Below, in pieces: positions 45,491 through 55,541 of a DNA stretch of 64,000 nt. Positions within the stretch are counted from its first letter, which is position 1; the number at the start of each line of letters is the position of its first letter. Position numbers and translations under genes: made by a program. Below the pieces are notes generated by a model, which did not search any database, had not been told where the DNA came from, and worked only from the letters and a program-made list of their open reading frames with translations. Source of the stretch: Pseudomonas sp. SID14000. GTDB taxonomy: Bacteria; Pseudomonadota; Gammaproteobacteria; Pseudomonadales; Pseudomonadaceae. The DNA lies in assembly GCF_002165135.1 (NCBI RefSeq), contig NZ_NFZQ01000011.1, positions 1-64,000 on the forward strand, in the 5' to 3' direction.

Positions 45491-48004
45491 TTAGGAGATG
45501 GTGGAGCCCTCTTTGTAGAGGAAGGCTTCGAGGTAAATTACCTGGATGGCGCTGTACTCCTCTCTACGAACAGTCTTGAGCTGGACAGCGTGGGCTGTAT
45601 TGCCGGTCCCAATGGTGTGCCAACGGACGTTGTTGTAAACCTGAGTGCCCCCGTTTGCTTCGAGATACTTGGTGATGAAGACGCCCTTGCTCACACCGTC
45701 CACGAACAGCTCATAGTCAGAGATGTTGTTATCGAGGGAGGAGAACACGAGGCCGAACTCATTGCCTGTTACGTTGAAGCTAATCGTTACCGCAGTCCCT
45801 ACGTTGGTTCGCAATAGGCGTTGAACGCCCAGGTATGCGTTGAGCGATTCCCTGTCGATGATCTGAGACCCAGCCTGCACTGTCGGAACGAACCTGGCGT
45901 CAAATGGGCTGATAGCAAACGTAGGCGTAGGAGCTGGTGGCGGCACCACGCTCGTATCAATGGACGACTCGATAGCTTTGATGATGTTCGAAGAAACCAC
46001 GCTGTATCCCCACTGATTAGGGTGAAGTTGGTCCTTGGCGAACGCCAGGCGGTCCAGGCCCCGAAACACGTTGTAGTTGTCTACGAAGTCGATGGCGCGC
46101 TCTCTGGCAACCGTGAACAAGGCCGAACGGATGTCCGATTGATCCAAGTTGGCTGGAACCGGGTTCACCACCGGGATTGCCGGGTTGGAAGCCATCAGGA
46201 TTGGGGTGGAGTAGAACGGAATGGAGTCCAGAAGAGCCCGGCATTCCTGCTGGATGAACGGGATGGTCTGAGGGCCACGGATGGTCCCCCTATCATTCGT
46301 CCCCAACTGGATGAATGTGAACAGGTCACCCGCATTGACGGCAACGGAGCCACTGAAGTTAATCCCAGACGGCGGCATGTTGTACACGCGGTAAGTGGAC
46401 AGGGAGGATCCGTTGATGCCGTTGTTAGTCAGCCGGAGGGTCTTCGGGATAATCAGGGAGCTAATCCGGAGAACCTTCGATGGATCCCCACCAGCAACCA
46501 GCGGACGCACAGCGCGGATTGTCACAGTCCCGTTGTAAACCATTGGGAAGGTATGGGTGCGCGTGTGGTGGCCGCCCTCTACGAAGACAGTCCCGTTATC
46601 TGCAGGATCTCCGGCAGCGGTCGAGAAGCGGCCGATAGAGTTCCCGTTGACATAGATGATGTAGTCCGAGGCGTTCGCCGTGATGCAGCCCAAGAGCAAC
46701 CGGAAGCAATTCCCGGTGAACTTGAAGGAAATCTCCCCGTAGGCGTTATCTCCTTGAGTGGTGTTCTGGTTGGTAATCAGTACCCTCCACTTACCAGGCA
46801 GTCCACTTGCTACGTCGTTTGTGATCGAGATTGGAGCCCCAACCACCCGATGTGCGAACTCGGGACCCAGTGGCAGGATGTGGATGTCCTTGGTGGCTGT
46901 GACGATGGCGTCCCCATAGGGACTGAGGGGCCAAGGCGCGGTTGTGATCGTCGCGCCTGGGAGGTACTCCTCAATCAAGTAGCGCCGCAGATTGTTCACA
47001 TAGGAGTTCGTCCCGAACCAGTCGCGGGGGTCCTTCAGTGTCCCATTACGTGGATCCGTGATAGCCATTTCTGGCTGGTTACCGGAGCCCCAGGTTATCG
47101 AGTCGCCAATCCAGACGACACCCACGAACTGGGTCAGGATGTTGGTAAGGGCTGCCTTGAGGCGATTGAGCCCCCCACCGAAAGGCGTAAAGCAGGCTGG
47201 ACGACTTAAAACAGAATCGCCCTCGAAGGCTATCCGCGTGAAGTCGTTCGGCACTCCGGAGAGCTTCCAAGAACCGTGAATGTAGACGTTCTTCCGTGGA
47301 ATCGAGTCCACTTTGAAAATGGCGCCACCCAAGTCCACCGTGCGCCCAACAAACTCCGCCTCAAACTTGGCGAAGGCTGCGGAGTCATTCACTACCCCGT
47401 CCGCCACCGCCCCATACTTAGGGTTAAGTGGGTTCAGCCTGTCGCCAATCGTTGCAGCCGCAGCCGCAGCACTTGCCGCAGCCCTTTGGGCACTTGCCGC
47501 AGCCTGAGAGGCGGACACGGCTACTGCCGACTCAGCCGCTGTAAGTTGGTTCTTATTGACGGCATCAGTGCCATCCACTCCAGGGGCCACATTGACAATT
47601 CGGCGGTTCTTCGCGTTCGTGGTGTTATCGCCGTTAACACTGACAACGTAATCGGCCAAGTCCCGTGCTTCCTCGGCAATATGAATCGCCTGGATCTGGG
47701 AGGTATTGAGGTCGGAAGCCCGCAGGAGCGAGCCCTCGGTGAAGTCCACGATTCGATCGGTGGCTGAAGTGACGCGGCGGACCTCTATGGAGGTGTATCC
47801 GTCGCTGCCACCACGGACGATGGTGGTCTTCAGGAGCGTGGGGGAAACGAAGCGATAGTCAGTTGTAACGGCCAGGACCTTCCTGGACGTGGGGCCTATC
47901 AGGGTAATCTGGACGAAACGTCTCGCCAGGTACTCGAAAGAGATGGGGAACTCCGTCCGCGTCCCGTCCAAGGGGTACGTGTAGACGGTCAAAGTTTGAG
48001 CCAT
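45491..48004 (-). CDS. 17: Tail fibre protein with T7 anchor and SGNH/GDSL esterase domain
   Basis: 837 residues. Residues ~1-150 are the T7 gp17 N-terminal anchor (MAQTLTVYTYPLDGTRTEF) that docks to the gp11/12 tube. An Ala-rich linker (~163-185) leads to a PKYGAVADGVVND start typical of tail spikes. An SGNH hydrolase follows: Gly300-Asp-Ser302 (block I), GTND at 568-571 (block III) and Asp658-x-x-His661 (block V). Between them (~405-520) is an inserted beta-rich module whose sequence (ISFKFTGNCF...SDYIIYVNG) is repeated at the C-terminus (~740-835, ISFNVTGNEF...SDYELFVDG). It probably deacetylates host surface polysaccharide at adsorption. GGAGG precedes the ATG. Confidence 0.88.
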   Translation of the reverse strand: MAQTLTVYTYPLDGTRTEFPISFEYLARRFVQITLIGPTSRKVLAVTTDYRFVSPTLLKTTIVRGGSDGYTSIEVRRVTSATDRIVDFTEGSLLRASDLNTSQIQAIHIAEEARDLADYVVSVNGDNTTNAKNRRIVNVAPGVDGTDAVNKNQLTAAESAVAVSASQAAASAQRAAASAAAAAATIGDRLNPLNPKYGAVADGVVNDSAAFAKFEAEFVGRTVDLGGAIFKVDSIPRKNVYIHGSWKLSGVPNDFTRIAFEGDSVLSRPACFTPFGGGLNRLKAALTNILTQFVGVVWIGDSITWGSGNQPEMAITDPRNGTLKDPRDWFGTNSYVNNLRRYLIEEYLPGATITTAPWPLSPYGDAIVTATKDIHILPLGPEFAHRVVGAPISITNDVASGLPGKWRVLITNQNTTQGDNAYGEISFKFTGNCFRLLLGCITANASDYIIYVNGNSIGRFSTAAGDPADNGTVFVEGGHHTRTHTFPMVYNGTVTIRAVRPLVAGGDPSKVLRISSLIIPKTLRLTNNGINGSSLSTYRVYNMPPSGINFSGSVAVNAGDLFTFIQLGTNDRGTIRGPQTIPFIQQECRALLDSIPFYSTPILMASNPAIPVVNPVPANLDQSDIRSALFTVARERAIDFVDNYNVFRGLDRLAFAKDQLHPNQWGYSVVSSNIIKAIESSIDTSVVPPPAPTPTFAISPFDARFVPTVQAGSQIIDRESLNAYLGVQRLLRTNVGTAVTISFNVTGNEFGLVFSSLDNNISDYELFVDGVSKGVFITKYLEANGGTQVYNNVRWHTIGTGNTAHAVQLKTVRREEYSAIQVIYLEAFLYKEGSTIS

Positions 48005-48033
48005 AGGTCGGCCTCCATGCGTGTGGAAAGAGA

Positions 48034-48075
48034 GGCCCGGCGTCCTGCCAGGCCCTAATAGTGAGGGGATCTATC
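48034..48075 (-). promoter_or_regulatory. Phage promoter phi17-like with a 5'-terminal hairpin
   Basis: ATCCCCTCACTATTAGGG at ~48052-48069 on minus, overlapping the end of gene 16. The first transcribed bases fold into GGCCTGGC-AGGAC-GCCGGGCC (48034-48054). It stands where T7 has phi17, 50 nt ahead of the fibre gene. Confidence 0.82.
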
Positions 48076-51000
48076 GGGTCGCCCGGACGCCGCTGTCCTG
48101 AGCCATACGCATCATCACGTTCTGGGTCATAGGGTCATTCGGTACGAAGAAGCGGAGGGCATTCCACAGGGCTGTACGGTGCCCTTGAACGTCATCGCCA
48201 CGTTTATCTGCGGCGACGTGAGCGGCCGAGTAGAACCCCATGCCGGCGTTGGCCAGCACCCCAGCGGCGGGGATCTGGTCGAGCGTGTTAGAGATAACGT
48301 CCTGGACCCCATTGGAGTGCAGCGGGGCCACCCCAGCCATAGGCGCACCTTCGGCCCGCTTGGGGCTTGGCTCCCGTGGGAGGATCGAGGTCCGCGCTGC
48401 AGTAGCCCAGTCGTACCCCAAAGGCCCACCCACTACGCTCGCCACACCAGCAGGAGCGCCGATGTGGGAGCTCCGGGAGATTGCCGCGTAGGACAGCATT
48501 GGGAGACTAAAAGCCTTGTCCAGGTAGTCCTTGCGGGCTCGGTCTGGAAGTCCCAGAGCCTTGAGCTGCGCCGAGGCTGCATAGAGCATCGTGGCGAGAC
48601 CCAGAGAGACCCCCACCTGCGCGGCCTGGTCGAGCGCCGCCCTGCTCCCGTTGCGGTGAGCCTCCCAGTAACCACGGACCATACGGCCGTTCACACTGCG
48701 GAGAACGAACATTTTGAACTGCATCGCCGCTCCCACCACAGGGCCGTACTGGACGGACGCCTGGGCGGAGACCTTGTGAGCCCGGAGGATGGTCTCATCG
48801 GCCACCCGGTCACCCAGGCGCCACAAGTCCATCGAGCGGACATCCTTGGCCAGCCCTTCCCGGTCGTTGAGGGACCACTTGCCCGAGGAGTCCCGTGTGA
48901 AGTGCTCACGAATCAGGTCGGAGATCCCCTGGAATTGCTCCTTGGAGATCGAGGCGGAGCGGAGGCGCTCTGAGGTGAACAGCGAGCTGGTCTTCCCATT
49001 GAGTACCTGGTTGGCCAAGTCCACCATCATCCCCTGCCGGCCAGCGTCCAGCAGAAGATTGGAGGACTCCTGCAGGAGCCAAGTGAACGGGTTGCGGACT
49101 GCGGCCTCCCCGGTGAACCACTTCACGTTACCCGCAAGGGTCGCCATGAAGCCCGAGGTGCGGTTGCGGAGGTTGTCCACGATGTCAGCCCTGGATGGGC
49201 GGATGAGGTCGTCCAGCTCCTTACCGAACAACAGGTCGTGCATCGCGGAGATATCCTCCGGCTTCAGGTGCGTCCCTGCGGTGGTCCACTCACGAAGCAC
49301 AGGGACATCCTTCAGGAGCATTTTGAGGTGACCATTGACTGCCAACTTAGCCGCCTCCCCGAAGTTCTGGATGCCCATATAGGCGTTCTTCGTGGTGAAC
49401 CCGATGTCGTTCAAGGCCCGGACGAAAGTCCCGAAGGCTGCGTCCGGATCTCGACGGGCTCGGCCTGTGAGGATCTTGAGGGCACCGTAGAGAGCCTGGG
49501 CGTCTTGCTTTTCGTCGCCTCGGGTTGCCGCCTGCTCAATAGCGATAGCCTGGTCCTTCAGCTCCTTGGTGGTTTTGCCAGTGGAAGCCATAAGGGCAAC
49601 GTCACCGTTAGTCCTCCGGTCGTACTGAGGGACCAGGCGCATGATGTCGAACTCGCGCAGGTCATTGACTGCGAAGTCGTCACCGCTCGGGAGCTGAATG
49701 GACACGTCCGAATCAAAGAGCTGGCGAGCCTCCAGGTAGGCGTTGTTCTCCAGACCTGTGAGTCCGTCCAGGTTCTCCTCGATCAACGAGCTGCGATTGA
49801 ATTGCTCGCTGTGCGAGATTCCATAGGCTTTGTCATGGGCGTACTTCTCCACGAGCTCCTGCAGAATCTTCGCCTCCACCTGAGGATCCACCTTTGGGGC
49901 TACCTTCTTCTGCCCCTTGGTTCCTCTCGGTGGCTTCGGGGCAATGGCAGCCAGGCGGGCCTGAAGGGCTTCCTGAAGCATGTCGTCCACTCGTGCCTTA
50001 ACAGCCGGCCGTTTCATGTAGCTGGCCAGCCAGGAGCGCTTGATGGCTTCCTGCAGACCGTCCCTGCCGAGTTCCCGAATGTATCCCTGCTTGGCAGCCG
50101 TGGAGTATCGGTTGGGGTAGTAGGAGTTGGTGTGTCGAGTGTTCTGTAGGAGTGGCTTGGCGTCGAGGCGGCCGAACTGCCCCGGATTGACCAGGCGGTC
50201 CAGCTTCTCTCCCAGGTGTTCCTGAAGAGCACCCACCATCTTCACCTCACCAGGGGTAAGACCTACGGTGTCCCCTCGCTCCAGCGCTTCCACGATTCGG
50301 CGGGATGCCATCTCCTGTCGGCCTGCCTGAGTCAGTGGTTGGGCTTTCCAGTAGGGATCCGCGTGGATCTCATCGAAGAGCGTCTGGAATCCCCGGTACG
50401 CCTTGTTGTCCTGCGCATGGAAGCGCTGGTGGAGGTCCGAGGCTGTAACCCCAAACTTCCCGTTGGAACCGTTGGTGTAGCCCGTGGGAGACCGGAAGAG
50501 GTCATTAGCCAGCGTCCGGAGCTCGTCATTCGTGGACCGACCCAGTACCAGGCCAATCTCGGACATCCCACCGAAGCGGACGCCCAGGTTGGCCTTGGTG
50601 TCGTATGGGTCCAGCTCATCGAAGTCTCGGATGGTCCGAGGGTTCAACGGAGAGCCGGCACTATGAATGGCACCATTGGCCGTCCGGGCTGCCCCTGGCT
50701 CGAATGGAACGTCCGTGAAGTCCACCGGGCCGTTCTCGAAGACCTCATCGCCATCACGGTGCGGCATGGCAGACGGGTCATCTTCGAGGCCAGCCTGGCG
50801 AGCCTTCTCGCGCACCAGGAGACGGGTAGCAGGTCCCGATACGTCCCCTTCTGGTCCCGGAAGGCTCAGTCTGCCCTCCAAGAGAGACACCGGCTGATAC
50901 TCGCCTTCGATGGGGCCAGCCTCCAGCCCAGGACCTCGGGGGCTCTCAGGGGCCACCTCTGGACCCAGGAAGTCCCCTTCAAGAGGCTGGGGGCCACGGG

Positions 51001-52261
51001 AGGCTGCGGCAGGGCGAGCCCCAAGGAGGCCATTAAGGGCCGACCCAAAGGCTGCTCCCCCGAGGATAGCCATGCCAAGGTTCTCCTCCCGGCCGGCAAC
51101 CTTGGCGTTGGTGTGCTCAGACAAGCCGCCCAGTGCTCCACCGGCAACAGCGCCGCCCACCAGGCGACTCCCAAGGCCGGCTGCAGCCCCACGCCCCGGA
51201 CTCACCAGGGTCCAAGGGTCCCCCAACATCGCTGCAGCCCCGCCGATGAGCTGTGCTCCCATACCGGCAGTGGCCTGCTCCCGAAGCATCTTTTGGTTCT
51301 CCAGAGCAAGCTGGAGGTTCTCATCGAAGTTCTTCCGGTAGCCCCGCAGCACCACGTCATAGAAGGACGGGTCGAGCTGGCTGGAGCGGAGCTTGTTGTA
51401 ATCCTCCTCTGTCCAATCACTCAGGCGTCCCATCTCGAACGGATCATTGAAGACATCCTTCATGCGGGTATAGGACTCGGTGAGGTCAAACTCTCCGTGG
51501 CCGATAGCTGCCCGGATGGCCATGCCCAGAGGTGAAGTCTGCAAGGATGCCTTCACGGACTCGCCGGTCTTCCCGAAGATACCTGGCTCGGTGTCATCGG
51601 CTCCGGTATCTGCCAGGAGCTTGGCGAATGGAGTGGCCACCTCCAAGCCTGGCCCTCCAGTCAATCCGGTAGCGGCCTGGACTGGCTCCACTGCGCCGGC
51701 CTTAGGTATCGGCTGCATGAAGTCAGGGGCCGCGTAGGAGGCGCTTCCGTCGCTGGTGGTTGCCTCAGGTCCACCCACGGGCTTTGCAAGAGACGCCAGG
51801 GCATCCGCTCGGGATCCCTTAGCAACGTCCGCCATCCGGGCCATGTACTTCAGGCCCTCCTCGGACACCTTGGAGAAATCCCCCTGGTCATACGCCTGGA
51901 GCTGGCCGCGCCCCACGGGACCGCCCCCTTGGTTGTACATGAGGAGCGCTTTGAGCTCATCACCACCAGACAGCTTCACGTTGTCTCGCATGTGTCGGGC
52001 TGCAGCGTCGATGGACTTGGCAGGGTTGAAGAAGTCAGCCTCTGTGACCAAGCCGTAGGCCCGTCCGGTGGCCTTGGTCATCTGCCCGATACCACGGGGG
52101 CCGGTGGGACTCTTAGCGGCCGGGTCGAAACGGGACTCCATGAAGAGCTGCTTGTGGAGTAACGGGTAGGACACTCCGTATTGGGCTGCGGCGGATTGGA
52201 TAAGGTCGTCGTATGGGCCGCCAGATTGCTGGACTGCCGCGTATTCCTGGTTGAACTTCAT
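48071..52261 (-). CDS. 16: Internal virion protein with lytic transglycosylase domain (T7 gp16-like)
   Basis: Core protein ejected into the cell at infection; 1396 residues (T7 gp16 is 1318). The N-terminal lytic transglycosylase domain has the catalytic Glu42 in LFMESRFDP, then GPRGIGQMT and the ALLMYNQGGG motif. The rest is largely helical and forms, in T7, the transperiplasmic channel with gp15. Start ATG 52261 with AGGAGG. Confidence 0.93.
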   Translation of the reverse strand: MKFNQEYAAVQQSGGPYDDLIQSAAAQYGVSYPLLHKQLFMESRFDPAAKSPTGPRGIGQMTKATGRAYGLVTEADFFNPAKSIDAAARHMRDNVKLSGGDELKALLMYNQGGGPVGRGQLQAYDQGDFSKVSEEGLKYMARMADVAKGSRADALASLAKPVGGPEATTSDGSASYAAPDFMQPIPKAGAVEPVQAATGLTGGPGLEVATPFAKLLADTGADDTEPGIFGKTGESVKASLQTSPLGMAIRAAIGHGEFDLTESYTRMKDVFNDPFEMGRLSDWTEEDYNKLRSSQLDPSFYDVVLRGYRKNFDENLQLALENQKMLREQATAGMGAQLIGGAAAMLGDPWTLVSPGRGAAAGLGSRLVGGAVAGGALGGLSEHTNAKVAGREENLGMAILGGAAFGSALNGLLGARPAAASRGPQPLEGDFLGPEVAPESPRGPGLEAGPIEGEYQPVSLLEGRLSLPGPEGDVSGPATRLLVREKARQAGLEDDPSAMPHRDGDEVFENGPVDFTDVPFEPGAARTANGAIHSAGSPLNPRTIRDFDELDPYDTKANLGVRFGGMSEIGLVLGRSTNDELRTLANDLFRSPTGYTNGSNGKFGVTASDLHQRFHAQDNKAYRGFQTLFDEIHADPYWKAQPLTQAGRQEMASRRIVEALERGDTVGLTPGEVKMVGALQEHLGEKLDRLVNPGQFGRLDAKPLLQNTRHTNSYYPNRYSTAAKQGYIRELGRDGLQEAIKRSWLASYMKRPAVKARVDDMLQEALQARLAAIAPKPPRGTKGQKKVAPKVDPQVEAKILQELVEKYAHDKAYGISHSEQFNRSSLIEENLDGLTGLENNAYLEARQLFDSDVSIQLPSGDDFAVNDLREFDIMRLVPQYDRRTNGDVALMASTGKTTKELKDQAIAIEQAATRGDEKQDAQALYGALKILTGRARRDPDAAFGTFVRALNDIGFTTKNAYMGIQNFGEAAKLAVNGHLKMLLKDVPVLREWTTAGTHLKPEDISAMHDLLFGKELDDLIRPSRADIVDNLRNRTSGFMATLAGNVKWFTGEAAVRNPFTWLLQESSNLLLDAGRQGMMVDLANQVLNGKTSSLFTSERLRSASISKEQFQGISDLIREHFTRDSSGKWSLNDREGLAKDVRSMDLWRLGDRVADETILRAHKVSAQASVQYGPVVGAAMQFKMFVLRSVNGRMVRGYWEAHRNGSRAALDQAAQVGVSLGLATMLYAASAQLKALGLPDRARKDYLDKAFSLPMLSYAAISRSSHIGAPAGVASVVGGPLGYDWATAARTSILPREPSPKRAEGAPMAGVAPLHSNGVQDVISNTLDQIPAAGVLANAGMGFYSAAHVAADKRGDDVQGHRTALWNALRFFVPNDPMTQNVMMRMAQDSGVRATR

Positions 52262-52273
52262 GTAGCCTCCTTG

Positions 52274-54517
52274 TTAGTCGCGGAAGCCGAAAGCGCCCTC
52301 CAGTGTGCCAGTGGAGGGGTTAGCGCCGTTGAATGGCCGCTGGCTGCGTTCGTACTTCTCGATGTCGTATTCGTTGATCTTCCGGTCCTTCTCCAGGGCC
52401 TTCTCATCGCTGGCCTTACCGTTGATGTGCTTGAACTCATCACGGAGCATCTGGGTAGTGATCGGGGTGGCCATCTTCACGGCCCCGAGAGGGTCGGTAA
52501 TGCGGAGACCACCTGGCACCTCCACGATGGAAAGGTCGTTTTGGTCGATCCAGGGGTATTGCTTGGAGATGGCCTTGAGGTGGGAATCCAGAATGTCCCG
52601 GCCTTGCTGCCAACTGGCGGCATTTCCTGGGTCCACCATGAGCGTCTGCTTGCGCACTACGCCGGTTGTCCTGGTGGAGGTCCCGAAGGTGACCGTGGAC
52701 TTGTCCAGCCAGGAATTGACGACCTCTTTAGCCCTACGCTCGTCGCCTGTCCGGAAGAACTCCGAGTCGTACAGGTTGCGCGCAGCGGTCGAGAGGTTCC
52801 CCGGCATGTACGGGACGGAGCTATCAGACCCAGTTAGGAGCTCGTTCCACTTCTGGTCCGCCAGGTCTCGGGTCTCCTTCGAGGCGCCTCGTGATTTCCT
52901 GTCCCCGTCGATCATCACGTCCAGCCCCATGCCAGCGGAGGCCATGTTGGATGCGCGCTCAGCGAAAGCCGCCTGCTCCGGGTAGAGGGCCGCCAGGGTC
53001 GCAGGGTCAGCCTGGTAGAGCTGAATGAACTGGTTAACCTTGGCGGTGTTCTCGCTGGACAGCTCGGTGGAATCCGAAGTGACCAGGGCCTGATACTGGG
53101 AGGCAGCATCTTGGGCCACGCTCTTGAAGAGCTCCCGGAAAGGCCCGCCCTCAGTGTCAGCATTGAGGTAACTCAGCTTCAGGCGGGTCTTGCCGGCATC
53201 GTCAATATCCAGTGAGTCAATCTGCTGGAGCTTCTTGAACGCGAAGTTGGCCGCGTCCTCACTGGTGAACGTGCCGGTCTGGGTGTCCGTCTGGAAGGTC
53301 TTCCAGTCAGTGGAAACGATCCCTCCTTCCCTCTTCTGGTCGAAGCGGCTCTCGAAGATCCTCTGGCGGTTGTCGGACTGAGCCGCTTTGGTCATCTCCT
53401 TGGCTTGCTGGACCTGGAGTTGCTGCAGGTTGCCCAAGATCCTCTGGCGGGCTGCCAGGAGACCCTCGGACTCCTCCGTTACCGCATCGGTGCCCTGGAC
53501 AGCCTTCAGACTGGTGGACATCCCATCCAGCATCTCCAGGCCCTTAAAGGGATCCGGGTGCATCGTTGCGTTCTGTAGGCCCTTGGTCCAGCCGTCCTTC
53601 AGTTCCCGGTTGCGGTCGAAGGTGGCCTTGGCGGACATAGCCTCCATTGCGGAGAGCTGGGCGTCCCCAATGACATCTCGCACCTTGACGGATTGGCCAT
53701 AGAGATTGAGAGACTGGTCCCCGATGGTCTTAAAGAATCTGTCGGCACCTGGGCGGCTTGCGTTGTTCTGTAGGGCCTGCTGGAGGACACGGACGGCCAT
53801 CCCTTCGTCCCCGATCTCGCCACTGGCAAGGCCCTGGTTGAGGTAGGCCGCCACATGTCCGGGACCAGCTTCGCCTTGAAGGACCTCTGGGTCATCCAAG
53901 AGAGACCCCAGGTCGGAGGCCGCTTGCATCGTGGCGTTCGCCTTGTAGCGCTCCGAGAGGTATCGAGCGTGTGTGTCGAACAGGGCAGCGTTGCGGTCGG
54001 TGATGTTGGTGTCGAAGCCCTGCTTGAAGAACTGGTCTTCAGGGTCGAGCCCGTTGTCCTCAGCGTATGCCTTGGCGGCATCATTTCGGCGGGTGTGTAG
54101 GTACTCCTGGAGATCGTCTGGGGTCTTGAACTTGTTCTGTCCGATCAACTCCTGGACCGAGGTGTCCACCTCATAGGCAGCGTTACGGCCGGTCTTGCGG
54201 GCCAGCGCTTGCATTGTGTCCGGGTCGTCCTGATACAGAAGGGTCCCGTTTGCTCGGGCCTCCCGGCGCTGCTCTGGGGTGAGCTTGCGGATGATCTCAT
54301 CGGATCGAGAGTCCGCCAGTGCAGCATTGGTGGCCCGGTAGCCTACGTATGCCTTAGTGGCGTTCTTGGCGAAATCTGTTAGTGCCGACAAGGCGCTGGG
54401 GGAGATGCCGCCAGCTTTCACTGGGGTGGCCCGGTAGCCCAGGCGCCCAGTGTCCCGGAGGCGCTGGATACCAGCACTCTCCCGGTTCTGTACTGCTTCA
54501 TTGATCGAATTGGCCAT
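52274..54517 (-). CDS. 15: Internal virion protein C (T7 gp15-like)
   Basis: 747 residues, the same length as T7 gp15, mostly helical and polar. No enzymatic motif is seen. In T7 it assembles with gp14 and gp16 into the internal core and ejects with the genome. TAAGGAGG precedes the ATG at 54517; position between 14 and 16 supports the call. Confidence 0.9.
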   Translation of the reverse strand: MANSINEAVQNRESAGIQRLRDTGRLGYRATPVKAGGISPSALSALTDFAKNATKAYVGYRATNAALADSRSDEIIRKLTPEQRREARANGTLLYQDDPDTMQALARKTGRNAAYEVDTSVQELIGQNKFKTPDDLQEYLHTRRNDAAKAYAEDNGLDPEDQFFKQGFDTNITDRNAALFDTHARYLSERYKANATMQAASDLGSLLDDPEVLQGEAGPGHVAAYLNQGLASGEIGDEGMAVRVLQQALQNNASRPGADRFFKTIGDQSLNLYGQSVKVRDVIGDAQLSAMEAMSAKATFDRNRELKDGWTKGLQNATMHPDPFKGLEMLDGMSTSLKAVQGTDAVTEESEGLLAARQRILGNLQQLQVQQAKEMTKAAQSDNRQRIFESRFDQKREGGIVSTDWKTFQTDTQTGTFTSEDAANFAFKKLQQIDSLDIDDAGKTRLKLSYLNADTEGGPFRELFKSVAQDAASQYQALVTSDSTELSSENTAKVNQFIQLYQADPATLAALYPEQAAFAERASNMASAGMGLDVMIDGDRKSRGASKETRDLADQKWNELLTGSDSSVPYMPGNLSTAARNLYDSEFFRTGDERRAKEVVNSWLDKSTVTFGTSTRTTGVVRKQTLMVDPGNAASWQQGRDILDSHLKAISKQYPWIDQNDLSIVEVPGGLRITDPLGAVKMATPITTQMLRDEFKHINGKASDEKALEKDRKINEYDIEKYERSQRPFNGANPSTGTLEGAFGFRD

Positions 54518-54526
54518 TGGCCCTCC

Positions 54527-55072
54527 TTATTTCTTAGGTGCATTCAAAGACTGACTCAGGGAGTAACCCGAGGCTGCAGCTCCGGCAGTGCTGGAAGCCA
54601 CACCCAGGGCCTTCGATAGGTTGGAGGTCTTGATGACTGGCGCAGCGCCTCGGATTGCGGACTTGGTGTTCTCCACATTGCCCACTTGATTCGCGAAAAT
54701 GGCCTGGTAGTCGCGCTGGTAGTTGGTGACTACGCTGTCCTTCTCCCTCTCGGTCTCCGCCTGGGTGACCCGCTGGATCCGGTCCATGGAGTTGCCAGAT
54801 AGACCGGACTCCCCGATGGCTGCGGTGACCATCCCTCGGTTCTTCAGGGACTTCAGGTTGATCTCGGTGAGCTCCTGGTTGGCCTGCTCCCACTTGTCGC
54901 GGTTCTCCAGGGTTAGGTCAGCGTTGGCCATGTTCATCTGGCGGACCATCTCGATCTGAGATTTACGCTTGGCGTCTTCCGCCTGGCCCTCAGCCTTGGC
55001 CTGGTCGTGAGCGGAAGAGAGTCCACCCACGAGCGCCACGGCCGCCATAGTGATGCTTACTGGTTCACACAT
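54527..55072 (-). CDS. 14: Internal virion protein B (T7 gp14-like)
   Basis: 181 residues with the characteristic MCEPVSITMAAVALVGG start, a hydrophobic N-terminal segment and long coiled-coil-like middle (KRKSQIEMVRQMNMANADL). In T7 gp14 is ejected and embeds in the outer membrane. AAGGAGG precedes the start. Confidence 0.9.
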   Translation of the reverse strand: MCEPVSITMAAVALVGGLSSAHDQAKAEGQAEDAKRKSQIEMVRQMNMANADLTLENRDKWEQANQELTEINLKSLKNRGMVTAAIGESGLSGNSMDRIQRVTQAETEREKDSVVTNYQRDYQAIFANQVGNVENTKSAIRGAAPVIKTSNLSKALGVASSTAGAAASGYSLSQSLNAPKK

Positions 55073-55081
55073 GGCGCCTCC

Positions 55082-55525
55082 TTAGAAATAGAACTGGCGG
55101 AACCTGGTGTCATCGTAGGCTCGCTTGTAGCCTCCCCAGGTAGCGCCCAGGGCATTGAGAAGCTTGATGTGCTTCTCGTTGGCCAGCGACACGATGTTGG
55201 TGTAGGCGTGTACATGGAGGTGCCCCGTCAGGGACTTGAGGTAGTCCCTCAGGATCCAGAACAAACGCAACTTGTCCCGAGCGCTCAGGGCCTCGGCGTG
55301 AGTCGTGTGGACAAACCAGATGCAGGTCCCTGGGGTGCCACCTACAGCGAGAACATTGCCCCGCTCGTCTGTGACGGCTTTGGCCGTTGGATCATTCGAG
55401 GATGCGGTGAGGACCTGGATGGGGCATCGACCAGGTTTAACTCGGTCCATTTCCTCCCGGTCACTCGGGGCCAGGTTGAGGGCTGCCTGGTACAGGTGCA
55501 GATAGTTCGCCTTGTGTAATCGCAT
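55082..55525 (-). CDS. 13: T7 gp13-like protein (GNAT-like fold)
   Basis: 147 residues in the gene 13 position. The pattern of a central GGTPGTCIWFVHTTHAEAL segment, then LRDYLKSL, HAYTNIVSLANEKHIKLLNALGATWG and a short beta end resembles T7 gp13 (KTIGA region) and GNAT folds. In T7 it is needed for proper particle assembly with the internal core and may not be part of the finished virion. Start ATG 55525 (AGGAGG). Confidence 0.8.
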   Translation of the reverse strand: MRLHKANYLHLYQAALNLAPSDREEMDRVKPGRCPIQVLTASSNDPTAKAVTDERGNVLAVGGTPGTCIWFVHTTHAEALSARDKLRLFWILRDYLKSLTGHLHVHAYTNIVSLANEKHIKLLNALGATWGGYKRAYDDTRFRQFYF

Positions 55526-55541
55526 AGAGCCTCCTTGCTCA

